Translations under genes and position numbers: made by a program | Notes under the pieces: generated by a model | The model's input: only the letters and a program-made list of their open reading frames with translations | What the model was told of the DNA's origin: nothing | Database searches by the model: none | Shown: positions 6,180-13,351 of the stretch, one piece after another | How the letters are laid out: each line of letters begins with the position of its first letter | Position numbering within the stretch: position 1 is the stretch's first letter | DNA from: Candidatus Omnitrophota bacterium | Lineage (GTDB): Bacteria > Omnitrophota > Gorgyraeia > Gorgyraeales > Gorgyraeaceae | Reading direction: 5' to 3' | Assembly (NCBI GenBank): GCA_018901615.1 | Contig: JAHIEN010000120.1 | Coordinates: 1 to 15,670 of the forward strand | DNA length: 15,670 bases

Positions 6180-6248
6180 TGACCTGCCCCCCTTTCTGGT
6201 ACCTATATTCTAACATAACTATTGGTACCGTTTAAGGGGGTCAGGTCA
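6180..6248. mobile_element. MITE-like 69-bp inverted-repeat element
   Basis: Ends TGACCTGcCCCCCTT and its mirror TGACCTGaCCCCCTT, with GGTACC boxes internally (6198-6203 and 6224-6229): nearly perfect ~24-nt terminal inverted repeats around a ~20-nt AT-rich core, with no coding capacity. TGACCTGCCCC-type termini are common in insertion sequences, and an isolated copy of the end is at 5194-5204. I see no clear target duplication. Confidence 0.6.
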
Positions 6249-6291
6249 ATTAGGAAATAGATTTGTCCGCCTCTTCCTGTCCGGACATTGA
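6249..6291. repeat. 43-bp palindromic intergenic repeat, copy 2
   Basis: Second copy of 4302-4344, abutting the MITE-like element. TGTCCGGACA palindrome at 6279-6288. Read as minus-strand RNA, both copies can form a short stem around the GGCGGACAA block, with different paired bases: AAGAGA/TCTCTT in copy 1 and AGGAA/TTCCT in copy 2. Confidence 0.65.
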
Positions 6292-6342
6292 TACCTAGCG
6301 GTAGAAAATGTGTCTAATTTTGCATCGGCCGAGTCGCTAGCC

Positions 6343-6362
6343 AAACAGGTTACAACCTGTTT
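6343..6362. terminator. Hairpin after the ImmA/DUF4411 operon, possible weak terminator
   Basis: AAACAGGT / ACCTGTTT inverted repeat with a 4-nt loop, 23 nt beyond the DUF4411 stop. There is no clear T run on the minus strand, so an intrinsic terminator is uncertain. Confidence 0.35.
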
Positions 6363-6384
6363 AATGACATAATCCTTGCACAAA

Positions 6385-6879
6385 TTAACCTGCTGGGCCA
6401 AGAATAAAGCGTGCCCGTTCGTGGCGAAGCATTTCAAACGGCGTCATACATTTGATATGAAGACCGATACAAACGTTCGGAATCTTTATCTTCTTCACTG
6501 CGGTAGATATAATCTCATGCGTCACAACAGCATGGTTATATGCAAGTGCATAAGCAACTATGTAGTAGTCTGCAACTTGAAGAAATGTATTCACAGCGGC
6601 AGGCTCATAGTTTTGACTCGTTACCCAAGTACTGACTGAGGCAAGCGCTGGCAGAATCGCAGCGGCTGGCTTAAGAAAGAACTCTGGTCCGCGTTCAGAT
6701 GCCCAGACTGAAAGTTCATCGGCACCGGCATCAATTTCATCACCAACCTTTTCTATACTAAAAACGCGTTTTTCTTTATTATTAACTATTAGCCACTCCC
6801 AGAATGCCGGACAAAAATCCAAACCGTAATGAAGATTTTTCGCTTGTATGAACACATTAGCATCAAGTAAATATGCCAT
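6385..6879 (-). CDS. DUF4411 family PIN-like protein, probable toxin of a TA pair
   Basis: A 164-residue protein with the DUF4411 pattern: LLDANVFI at the N-terminus (Asp6), GDEIDAG (Glu48, Asp50), ADYYIVAYALAY (Asp104), THE (Glu122), IPNVC and a C-terminal TPFEMLRHERARFILG. The acidic residues match the metal site of PIN-domain RNases. DUF4411 proteins are recurrently encoded beside Xre/ImmA-IrrE-type metallopeptidase antitoxin-like proteins, exactly as here. Its ATG (6877-6879) shares one base with the TAA of the upstream gene (TAATG), so translation is coupled. RNase activity is inferred from family and context. Confidence 0.85.
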   Translation of the reverse strand: MAYLLDANVFIQAKNLHYGLDFCPAFWEWLIVNNKEKRVFSIEKVGDEIDAGADELSVWASERGPEFFLKPAAAILPALASVSTWVTSQNYEPAAVNTFLQVADYYIVAYALAYNHAVVTHEIISTAVKKIKIPNVCIGLHIKCMTPFEMLRHERARFILGPAG

Positions 6880-8021
6880 TAGACGACCCCCAAGGTATGT
6901 CCGAGATCTCGAAAAGTCTCAAGCTTTGAGAACCCAAGCATACGAAACGCATCACGATAAAGAGTCTGCCCCTCAAGCGTATTAGCGATAAGTGCACTAG
7001 CAAAACGTTTACTAACTCGCGCAGTTTGTGTTAGGTAAAAATTACCTCCCGTTCCTGAAGGTAGCTTCAGGAGTCTATCAAGCTCTTTATTATAGGCCTT
7101 CCAGAATTGCTTTTCATTGAGACCGCCCGCATCGTAAATCCTCCGTAGAATAACCAAGGTACTAACTTTAAAATGGCGGGCGAGGCGATTAACTTCATCA
7201 AACAACGGCTTACTCTTTTGATATTCATTTCGTAACGCGGTAAGTGGTACTAAAAGTTCAGCAGCAACTAAATTACACCAACGCTCAATCTTATTTCCTG
7301 TTATCTGCGCGACTTGCGCATCGGAAAGAGCAGACTGACCTAGCCAAATATGAGCTAACTCATGAGCGAGTGTAAACATCTGAGCTGATTTTGTATCTGA
7401 ACCATTTATGAATACAAGCGGCGATAAATCATCGACCAGAGCAAAACCTCGGAATTCATATGGATCAAGCTTTCGCCAGTTGTTATTTCCGACAACGCCA
7501 TTTACCATAATCAGAATTCCTAGTTCATCCGCCTGATCAATGAAGCTGCGTAATGCATCGACCCATGTTCGCATTTTGCGGCGTTCTTCTATATCAAACC
7601 CAAGCGCGTGACGAATACTCTCTGCAAATTCTTTAACATTATTCTCAATACTAGCAGAACCTACAAATTGTAACGGTTTTTCACCCGAAGCTCGCATAAA
7701 CTCGCGGTACCATTCCTGTCGTTGCTGACAAATATAAATGGTATCAAGAAGATCGGGACTTGGCTGTTCAAACTCTTTGTTACCAACGGTACGAAAATCA
7801 GGGATCGGAACCTTCTCAACTGGTGGCTCCTGGAGAAAAAGAAATCCGATAGAGGTATATGTAGCTCTGGCAAAGTTCTCCAATTGCTTAAGAGTTGGGC
7901 TCGCCTTACCACTACTCCAAAGTTCAAGCTTCGGAAACCTATTATGCATACTCTCCGGGCTTTGCCCAGAACGCTCACAAGCCCAAAGCAACATTTCTGG
8001 TTTTACCGTTACACGGCTCAT
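6879..8021 (-). CDS. Xre-type/ImmA-IrrE metallo-endopeptidase, probable antitoxin or regulator
   Basis: A 380-residue two-part protein. The first ~60 residues (VTVKPEMLLWACERSGQSPE, then LELWSSGKASPTLKQLENFA) form a helix-turn-helix-like domain, followed by LFLQEPPVEK and IPDFRT as in this family. The ImmA/IrrE peptidase domain has HELAH (220-224) and Glu255 in CNLVAAELLVP as zinc ligands. It ends with an ARVSKRFASALIANTLEGQT stretch also seen in TA-associated members. Such proteins bind or cleave repressors and here probably control the DUF4411 partner. ATG 8019-8021 has AGAGG just upstream. Promoter at 8108-8134. This is the first gene of the pair, the usual order when the regulator precedes the toxin. 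Confidence 0.88.
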   Translation of the reverse strand: MSRVTVKPEMLLWACERSGQSPESMHNRFPKLELWSSGKASPTLKQLENFARATYTSIGFLFLQEPPVEKVPIPDFRTVGNKEFEQPSPDLLDTIYICQQRQEWYREFMRASGEKPLQFVGSASIENNVKEFAESIRHALGFDIEERRKMRTWVDALRSFIDQADELGILIMVNGVVGNNNWRKLDPYEFRGFALVDDLSPLVFINGSDTKSAQMFTLAHELAHIWLGQSALSDAQVAQITGNKIERWCNLVAAELLVPLTALRNEYQKSKPLFDEVNRLARHFKVSTLVILRRIYDAGGLNEKQFWKAYNKELDRLLKLPSGTGGNFYLTQTARVSKRFASALIANTLEGQTLYRDAFRMLGFSKLETFRDLGHTLGVV

Positions 8022-8107
8022 ATGTCTGCCTCTTATATTATTCTATAAGATTACCTGAATTGCTCTTTAAACAGCCGTCCTCTTACATCATAATTCGTTA
8101 CTTAAAT

Positions 8108-8134
8108 ATTATACTACAATTTTGCACAATACAA
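8108..8134 (-). promoter_or_regulatory. Probable promoter of the ImmA/DUF4411 operon
   Basis: -10 TATAAT (8108-8113) with TTGTAT (8129-8134) at a short 15-bp spacing, or TTTGTA at 16 bp. It lies directly downstream of the terminator at 8137-8173. The -35 is weak, as might suit autoregulation. Confidence 0.5.
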
Positions 8135-8136
8135 AT

Positions 8137-8180
8137 AAAAAACCTTCACAAGAATTTCTCCTATGAAGGTTTTACTTTTT
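8137..8180. terminator. Bidirectional intrinsic terminator
   Basis: AAAACCTTCA-type arms (8139-8148 with 8164-8173), 15-nt loop. The minus strand continues into a T run (8137-8142) and the plus strand into TTTTACTTTTTT. It terminates the HAD-nuclease unit and insulates the TA operon. The rest of 8181-8320 holds only a small GGGATTTATCCC hairpin. Confidence 0.7.
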
Positions 8181-8320
8181 TAATGTCCGGGATTTATCCC
8201 TTCTTAACTCGGGACCGCTATTCAATTGTAAATAAAGGATATCACATATTTTTAATTAATCAAGAAAAGCTCTCCATCTTTTAGTGACCTGCGTGCCGCG
8301 ATGAATAATTAAATGTATAT

Positions 8321-9328
8321 CTAAAATGGTACCGTTGTCGCCATTTGCCCGTTTTTCAGTGCAAGATTAACAAAATCTATTTTTATATATTTATCTTTTG
8401 ATCGGATCACATTTCTCAATGAATGAAAAAGTGGTGGAACCTTTTCGTTACAAAACCCCAAGATCAATCTAACCCTCTTTTTCGTATTGATATTCTTGCC
8501 TTTAGGGCCTACACTAACTAACTTGATAGCCATTTTATTATCCTCTATCCAATTACGATGCTCCAACCCTTGAAAAAAAAGATTATTAAATTGTTCTTCT
8601 CCGCAAGAAGGGCCTTTGATCTCAAACGCGACCAAAGAATGATCGTTCGTATCAAATCCCAATATGTCCAATCTTTCAGGATTTTTTGTGCCTTCTCCGG
8701 TCTGAACTTCATGAGAAATATACTTTATATTTATCTTACCATTTAATGTCGGCACTGTAAGGCCGTTCTCGCTTTTCATGGCATCACATATAACCTGCTG
8801 ATATCGTGATTCGCACCTATCGTGGCTCCGGGATCTAACTTTATCAGATGAAGCATTGCGGATTGTTTTCACAAGATCGTTTGTTATCACTATCAAATGG
8901 GGCGTCAATACCGAAAGAAGCTTAAATTTTCTGATAAACACATCGGGGAATCTTGCACCCATAATGTATAAGCATCTTGCATTATTACTAAAATATTTAT
9001 CGTTTATTTTTTGGAATAAATCTAGTATAGGGTAGAGAAGTATTCTTAGAAATGGTGTTCCTACATTATTAGTTGTCAAATCTTCTGTATTCCCCGGAAA
9101 TCCCACAGCCAGTCCTTGCCAGTTTCTATCGCCTTTAACAATATAAATTGGCAACCTAGCCAAATTTTCACTTATTCCCAAATCGTGCACTTCTTTTTTT
9201 TCTATTTTGTCTACGATTAAGCGCCTGTCTTTCAAAACACTTATTAATCCACGAAGATATTTATCCTCCAAATTCCCGCATCGCACACCTTTGCTATAAC
9301 TTTCTTTCATAAATAGTATTTTGCTCAT
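8321..9328 (-). CDS. PD-(D/E)XK nuclease-like protein, hypothetical
   Basis: A 335-residue protein of unknown role. Its C-terminal half carries a PD-(D/E)XK-like core: a helix with Glu173 (ESRYQQVICDAM), a strand with Asp221 (ERLDILGF), then Glu236-Ile-Lys238 (LVAFEIKGP), followed by a helix with Gln/Glu (EEQFNNLFFQGLEHRNWI). D-x14-E-x-K spacing is typical of restriction-like and repair nucleases. The N-terminal ~150 residues have no motif I recognise. ATG 9326-9328 overlaps the TGA of the HAD gene by 4 nt (ATGA), so the two are translated together. No methyltransferase is nearby, so a classical restriction system is not supported. The call rests on motif spacing, not on a search. Confidence 0.6.
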   Translation of the reverse strand: MSKILFMKESYSKGVRCGNLEDKYLRGLISVLKDRRLIVDKIEKKEVHDLGISENLARLPIYIVKGDRNWQGLAVGFPGNTEDLTTNNVGTPFLRILLYPILDLFQKINDKYFSNNARCLYIMGARFPDVFIRKFKLLSVLTPHLIVITNDLVKTIRNASSDKVRSRSHDRCESRYQQVICDAMKSENGLTVPTLNGKINIKYISHEVQTGEGTKNPERLDILGFDTNDHSLVAFEIKGPSCGEEQFNNLFFQGLEHRNWIEDNKMAIKLVSVGPKGKNINTKKRVRLILGFCNEKVPPLFHSLRNVIRSKDKYIKIDFVNLALKNGQMATTVPF

Positions 9329-9744
9329 ACCATCCCCCTGCTACGAGCTATCCTTCCTGGTATATTCGGATTATTTATTGCTTTCATAACACGCTTCCAG
9401 TTGCATCCATTTATAGCCCTGTCATCTATATAAACATGAGCTACAAATTTCTCCATTTTAATATAATGAAAAGGAAAGCCATGTTTTTTGAGCCATCTTC
9501 TGGTTACTTCTTTACTGCCGTAATTGCGTGAGCTATGAAAAACAACGGTATTGCCTTGTTTATATAACTTTTTAACTGCTTCCAAAGCACCCTTTATAGG
9601 CCTTGCCTTCATTAATTCGTAAGGGTTCTTATTCGCTTTACTAAAATCAATCTCGGAACAATCAGCTACCGTTCCATCAATATCAATAGCTATAGTCAGC
9701 TTTTTGCCCGGATAAAGCACATTAAGGCCTTTGATTTTACGCAT
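9325..9744 (-). CDS. HAD-superfamily phosphatase-like protein, small form
   Basis: A 139-residue HAD fold: motif I Asp21-Ile-Asp23-Gly-Thr (AIDIDGTVAD), motif II Ser71/Ser72 (VFHSSRNYG), Lys in HYIKMEKF as motif III, motif IV Asp107-Asp108 (VYIDDRAI). The short cap, YIDDRA and HSSR resemble small HAD phosphatases linked to capsule synthesis or nucleic-acid end repair. The substrate cannot be told. The product probably dephosphorylates a small molecule or a nucleic-acid end in the cytoplasm. ATG 9742-9744 has no good ribosome site. A strong promoter lies 58 nt upstream, and the nuclease-like gene overlaps its stop by 4 nt. Confidence 0.75.
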   Translation of the reverse strand: MRKIKGLNVLYPGKKLTIAIDIDGTVADCSEIDFSKANKNPYELMKARPIKGALEAVKKLYKQGNTVVFHSSRNYGSKEVTRRWLKKHGFPFHYIKMEKFVAHVYIDDRAINGCNWKRVMKAINNPNIPGRIARSRGMV

Positions 9745-9801
9745 AATAGGCGTTTTATTTTTGTAAACTATCGTCTGTATATTTATTGTCTACGCTGTGG
9801 G

Positions 9802-9830
9802 ATTATAACTCCAATGATTGAGAATAGCAA
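9802..9830 (-). promoter_or_regulatory. Promoter of the HAD-nuclease pair
   Basis: -35 TTGCTA (9825-9830), 17-bp spacer, -10 TATAAT (9802-9807). Predicted start near 9795, giving a ~50-nt leader. Upstream, between this and the preceding operon, TTCGG...CCGAA (9872-9904) can form a hairpin. Confidence 0.65.
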
Positions 9831-9938
9831 GGTTATAAGCCTTTTTGAGCCTCTAAAATTAATCGTCTTTCTTCGGACAAGGGAACCTTTGGGTAGCGGC
9901 CGAACGATGTGGCTGTACGATTTCCACTCTAGGATTTT

Positions 9939-10619
9939 TTATTCGCCATTTAATAAGCCTGCTGCATTTCCTGGGATCTCTATGTTATTTGCTTTTGCAT
10001 ATTCCACATAAGAAGAAAGTATGTCTTTGGTTAATTTTAAATCCATTGGAATCGCCTTCACTAAAGTAAGCGCTGTGGAAGCTATGCCTTTGACTTTCAT
10101 TATTTCCATAGGGGAAGCAGTACTGACTGCTCCCTGAGCCTGCGAAGATAAATTCTGCACACTACCCACTAATTCCCGCTCCTTTTGAATTCCACTAACC
10201 AAATGAACTATACTTTCCGCCATTAGTTTCTTAGATTCAATACTCGGCACTTTTGCTTCAGCCATTTTTTGTTTAATTATCTCATGGGCTTCTTCGGATG
10301 CCTTCCTCGCTTTAGTCAATTCTTTATCGTTAATATTGCCTTCTTTCAATGATTTAACCACCGCTAATTTTTCCAACACTTCATTTTTAACGCCGAATGC
10401 TTCAGCCGCTTTTTCTAAACTAAGCGATAATTCCCGTGTAGAAGCCAAATAGGTATTTATGGAAGATGTTTTAGAAGAAGCTAAGTCTGACATAGAAACG
10501 CCGGTTGCAGATTGAACTCCGCTTATTAGCTTTTTTACGTTGGGGAATTCGGCAGACGCAGTATTTACATATAGAAAAATAAAACTGATGCTTATCCACA
10601 ATAATAATTTCTTGTACAC
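9939..10619 (-). CDS. Small exported helical protein, hypothetical
   Basis: A 226-residue protein with a clear Sec signal peptide (KKLLLWISISFIFLYVNTASA, cleavage near 23). The remainder is rich in Ala, Lys, Glu and Ser and predicted all-helical, with heptad-like stretches (LSLSLEKAAEAFGVKNEVLE; TKARKASEEAHEIIKQKMAE). It has no Cys and no family I recognise. It is probably a periplasmic or surface-associated helical protein. GTG 10617-10619 is chosen because AAGGAGG (about 10625-10631) lies at ideal spacing. The gap to the upstream gene is 18 nt, so it is the last gene of a three-gene operon of exported proteins. Confidence 0.75.
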   Translation of the reverse strand: MYKKLLLWISISFIFLYVNTASAEFPNVKKLISGVQSATGVSMSDLASSKTSSINTYLASTRELSLSLEKAAEAFGVKNEVLEKLAVVKSLKEGNINDKELTKARKASEEAHEIIKQKMAEAKVPSIESKKLMAESIVHLVSGIQKERELVGSVQNLSSQAQGAVSTASPMEIMKVKGIASTALTLVKAIPMDLKLTKDILSSYVEYAKANNIEIPGNAAGLLNGE

Positions 10620-10637
10620 TTTCCCCTCCTTGTCAAT

Positions 10638-11843
10638 TTATAATCCTTCTTTTGCTCTTAACTGATCAATTAAATCTTTTGCCGCAGATGTGCTAGCGCT
10701 TACCAGTGCATTTACTTTAGCAACCTTGGGATTTTCTCCAATGCCACTATACTGAATAGGCCCAACACTTGCAATCTTTTTGGTAAATTTACCCCTGGAG
10801 TCCAAAATATAGCCCATAACATTTACGTAGACTTTAGATAAACCAGTTGCTTGATCTATCTGATCTCTCCCTACATCAAGCATGGCTATGGCCAATAAGC
10901 TAATTCCTTTATCTTTAGTTAAATCTACGGTCTCTTTCTTGGTAGAATCCGATATATCATTGCCAGCTGAGAAATCTTTGATGAATTTATCCTTATCTAT
11001 CCCAGCTTCAAAAGTAGGAACCACCGTGAAATCAGCTTTATTAAATACCTCCGTTACTTTTGCTTCGATTTCTTCTGAAGTATAACTTCTATATTTTACA
11101 ACTTCGCTTTTTTTCTCAACTGAACCACTTGTTGTTTTTTCATACACATTGCTCTGTTCATCCGACAAATTCCCCTGGTATTTAGCTGTTGATTCCCCTT
11201 GATACTTAACTTCCTCACTGCTTCCTTTGCTCACAATGCCTGGTCTTTTCTTTTGGCTCTGATCTAACTTCTCATCTGTTGCCACGCCAATTTTTTCATC
11301 CGTTGTTACATTGGCTTTTTCATCTATTCCTAAATTTTCTTTATAATCATTGCTCTCTACCGTCTTCTCTGCTTTCTCATCCATAAATGCTTTTACGCTC
11401 TCTACTTCTCGCGCAAGAAAAACGAAAGAGAGATAGACTTCTTCTTTTTTCTTAATGTTTGCTTGGGTGTATTTATTTACTAATTCTTCAATTTGAGCCT
11501 CATTAATAGATGCCTGGACCCCAATAGTCCAATACCCGTTGTTCCAATTGCCATCATCAAGCGCCACAACTTCAGGAACATATGTCGCAAGATTCTGTCT
11601 AAGCTGATCAATGACATTATTTAATATCCTGACACGCTGTGAATCCAATTCAGCAATATACTTATCTAATGCCTTCTTTCTAGCGTCTTCAAGCGCCAGC
11701 TTTTGCTGACCCGTAGTAGCCGTGCGAATAAACTTTGTTTCGACTTGCCCAATAACCTTCACCTTTTTATACTCAGCATGTGCTTCCGTCCCAGCCAACA
11801 GTAGAAACCCACAAATCAACAACAGCGTTATTTGTTTAAGCAT
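10638..11843 (-). CDS. Exported protein with LPP20/FlgT-like N-terminal region, hypothetical
   Basis: A 401-residue protein with a Sec signal peptide (residues 1-23, ending GTEAHA). The N-terminal domain (VIGQVETKF, then LALEDARKKALDKYIAELDS) has the beta strand plus Ala-rich helix seen in LPP20 and FlgT-N type domains. The middle (~165-255) is a low-complexity linker with a repeated DEK motif roughly every 8 residues (IDEKANV, TDEKIGV, TDEKLDQ) and a repeated KYQG. The C-terminal domain (SLLAIAMLDVGRDQID...VNVMGYILDS) looks like a second beta-alpha module, often seen in envelope-stress or flagellar accessory proteins. ATG 11841-11843 has AAGGAGG ten nt upstream and overlaps the preceding gene by 16 nt. 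Function unknown; likely periplasmic or outer-membrane associated. Confidence 0.75.
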   Translation of the reverse strand: MLKQITLLLICGFLLLAGTEAHAEYKKVKVIGQVETKFIRTATTGQQKLALEDARKKALDKYIAELDSQRVRILNNVIDQLRQNLATYVPEVVALDDGNWNNGYWTIGVQASINEAQIEELVNKYTQANIKKKEEVYLSFVFLAREVESVKAFMDEKAEKTVESNDYKENLGIDEKANVTTDEKIGVATDEKLDQSQKKRPGIVSKGSSEEVKYQGESTAKYQGNLSDEQSNVYEKTTSGSVEKKSEVVKYRSYTSEEIEAKVTEVFNKADFTVVPTFEAGIDKDKFIKDFSAGNDISDSTKKETVDLTKDKGISLLAIAMLDVGRDQIDQATGLSKVYVNVMGYILDSRGKFTKKIASVGPIQYSGIGENPKVAKVNALVSASTSAAKDLIDQLRAKEGL

Positions 11844-12898
11844 CGCTCTATTACCTCCTTGTAAAATGGTTTATCATTCTGCATTTCTTTTATCGCTTCG
11901 AGCATTACAAGCCCGGTCATTTCATCATGCACAGAGAAGTCATCAACAGTCTTCTGAAGCTTAGGAATATTCTTAACAGATCCATATTTTACTTTTTTCT
12001 CCCAGTATTGCGTGCCTAAGTCCGGATCGTAAACCTTGATTGTACTGTAAGCGCCATAAAGATATGCATCTTCACCTACCCCTTCTTTATACAACTCCTT
12101 GGTTAATTTACGCAAGGTAAAATCTATCCCATAGCTTGCAGGTGGAATCTCAAAATCCTGCACCCTTGCATCCGAGAAAACTAAAGACATCCTTGCCCCA
12201 AGGTAATCTTTTGCATATGGTAATACCGAAACGTCAAGCTTACTAGAGAGAAAGTCTGAGAATTTCTGCGCGATTATACTCTCGAAAGCGCCTAGATTAT
12301 TCTTATAAATATCCAGCTTATTCTTTGCTTCGTCTTCAAGATAAACATTCATAATTTTTAAACTAAGCCTATCATCATTCCTAAGCTTAAGATTACTTAG
12401 CCTTTCTTTCAAAATCTTTAATATGCTGAAATCTTCTGAAAAATAAAGCTTTTTCATGAGATCTAATTTATAATCTTCCGTAGGCGGTTCTTTTCTGACA
12501 TCAATATATTCTAGGTACAAAGGATAAGAAGCCACTATCTTCATCCCATCAAAATTAACAAATATTACATTACAACAAAGATTTACCACTACTTTATACA
12601 CATCCTCAATATTTACCACACTGATATTCTCTCGAGTTACTGCTAGTGCCATAGATATCTTAGTATCCGAGTCTTCTCCTATAAGAAGGTTAAAACCACT
12701 TATCAAAGATTTATTGTCCTTGAAGAACTTAAGTAGCTCTTTGTCAAATATGGTGCGTTTGTTTTCATCCTTTGTTGATTCAGCTAAGGCAGAGGAATAT
12801 TTAAAATTTAAGGGGATATCTTTGAAATTACCACAGAAGGCAAAGCCGGCGTATTTGACGTCAGGAGGAAGAGGAATAACAGGTTGAAAAACAAACAA
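11828..12898 (-). CDS. Exported hypothetical protein whose signal peptide is out of frame
   Basis: The body frame encodes ~345 residues beginning PPDVKYAGFAFCGNF and ending KEVIERCLNK. It contains SYGIDFTLRKLTKELYKEG and a KVYDPDLGTQYWEKKVKYG strand pair. No family recognised. The only in-frame start is a TTG (12896-12898) with no ribosome site or signal peptide. In the neighbouring frame, ATG 12930-12932 starts a perfect export signal (see 12861-12932) that reaches a stop just where the body frame becomes protein-like. One base too many between ~12865 and 12932 would explain this. It is the first gene of the operon: its stop overlaps the next gene by 16 nt and a strong promoter lies at 12947-12975. 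It is either a frameshifted gene, a sequencing error, or a slippage-controlled gene. Confidence 0.65.
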   Translation of the reverse strand: MFVFQPVIPLPPDVKYAGFAFCGNFKDIPLNFKYSSALAESTKDENKRTIFDKELLKFFKDNKSLISGFNLLIGEDSDTKISMALAVTRENISVVNIEDVYKVVVNLCCNVIFVNFDGMKIVASYPLYLEYIDVRKEPPTEDYKLDLMKKLYFSEDFSILKILKERLSNLKLRNDDRLSLKIMNVYLEDEAKNKLDIYKNNLGAFESIIAQKFSDFLSSKLDVSVLPYAKDYLGARMSLVFSDARVQDFEIPPASYGIDFTLRKLTKELYKEGVGEDAYLYGAYSTIKVYDPDLGTQYWEKKVKYGSVKNIPKLQKTVDDFSVHDEMTGLVMLEAIKEMQNDKPFYKEVIERCLNK

Positions 12899-12932
12899 AT
12901 AGGATTAAAAAACTTAAAAATGCTTTTTTCAT
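12861..12932 (-). pseudogene. Detached signal-peptide ORF of the downstream exported gene
   Basis: ATG 12930-12932 encodes MKKAFLSFLILFVCFSTC followed by YSSSS and TGA. Lys-Lys start, hydrophobic core and a Cys-Ser end make a classic Sec or lipoprotein-like signal. It is offset by one base from the 11828-12898 frame. The promoter predicts a leader of only ~8 nt and there is no Shine-Dalgarno. Confidence 0.55.
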
Positions 12933-12946
12933 AACGTAATGATTTA

Positions 12947-12975
12947 ATTATACTCCGGAAAAAAATAATAGTCAA
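12947..12975 (-). promoter_or_regulatory. Promoter of the three-gene exported-protein operon
   Basis: -35 TTGACT (12970-12975), 17-bp spacer, -10 TATAAT (12947-12952). Eleven of twelve bases match consensus. Predicted start near 12940, very close to ATG 12932. Confidence 0.8.
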
Positions 12976-13030
12976 CTAGCTTCTATCAAGTTTCTAATGC
13001 TAAATTGAACGAGGATTATTTCGTACTTTC

Positions 13031-13180
13031 ATACGCTACTAGAGATAACTCCCGTAAGGACGGGTAGTAATATTCGACAAAGGGACGGCCTCTCCGCATA
13101 CAGCTATTGGTAAATTTGAGAGGTATCCCCGGTAAGGACGGGCAGAAATATGACGCGGCAGAAGGACTCTCTGTATACAG
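13031..13180. repeat. Two tandem copies of a ~78-nt structured element
   Basis: TAAGGACGGG occurs at 13055-13064 and 13133-13142. The flanks also repeat: ATACgCTA, CATACAGCTA and TATACAGGTA mark the three boundaries (13031, 13097, 13173). Each unit folds with an outer stem (AGAG/CTCT 13041-13044 with 13090-13093; GAGAG/CTCTC 13118-13122 with 13167-13171) and an inner hairpin CCCG/CGGG around TAAGGA. On the minus strand they lie between the tRNA-His terminator and the operon promoter. Function unknown. Confidence 0.65.
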
Positions 13181-13184
13181 GTAG

Positions 13185-13218
13185 AAAAAAGGCTATTGAC
13201 CCTATCCGATCAATAGCC
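13185..13218 (-). terminator. Intrinsic terminator after tRNA-His
   Basis: GGCTATTGA / TCAATAGCC stem (13210-13218 with 13191-13199), 10-nt loop, followed by six T on the minus strand (13185-13190). Confidence 0.9.
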
Positions 13219-13255
13219 TCTAAACTCTCCCATTATGCGTGGAGAACGATATTAC

Positions 13256-13330
13256 TGGGGTAGCTAACGGGATTTGAACCCGCTCTAAGAGATCCACAAT
13301 CTCTCGTGCTGCCATTACACTATAGCTACC
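13256..13330 (-). tRNA. tRNA-His (GUG anticodon)
   Basis: Complete 75-nt cloverleaf. Anticodon loop TTGTGGA in a 5-bp AGAGA/TCTCT stem gives GUG. T arm GCGGG-TTCAAAT-CCCGT. The acceptor GTAGCTA pairs with TAGCTAC, preceded by an encoded G(-1) opposite C73, the histidine identity pair, and CCA is encoded. It is followed by a terminator. Confidence 0.95.
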
Positions 13331-13351
13331 GTAAAAATAATTAAGAAAGAT

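Noticed and set aside
8321..9744. Classical restriction-modification system
   Set aside because: There is a nuclease-like gene but no methyltransferase or specificity gene.
13031..13180. Tandem glycine, guanidine-II or c-di-GMP riboswitch
   Set aside because: Conserved core motifs of those classes are absent, and the elements lie upstream of the promoter rather than in a leader.
13031..13180. CRISPR array
   Set aside because: Only two long imperfect units with structural conservation and no short identical repeats with unique spacers.
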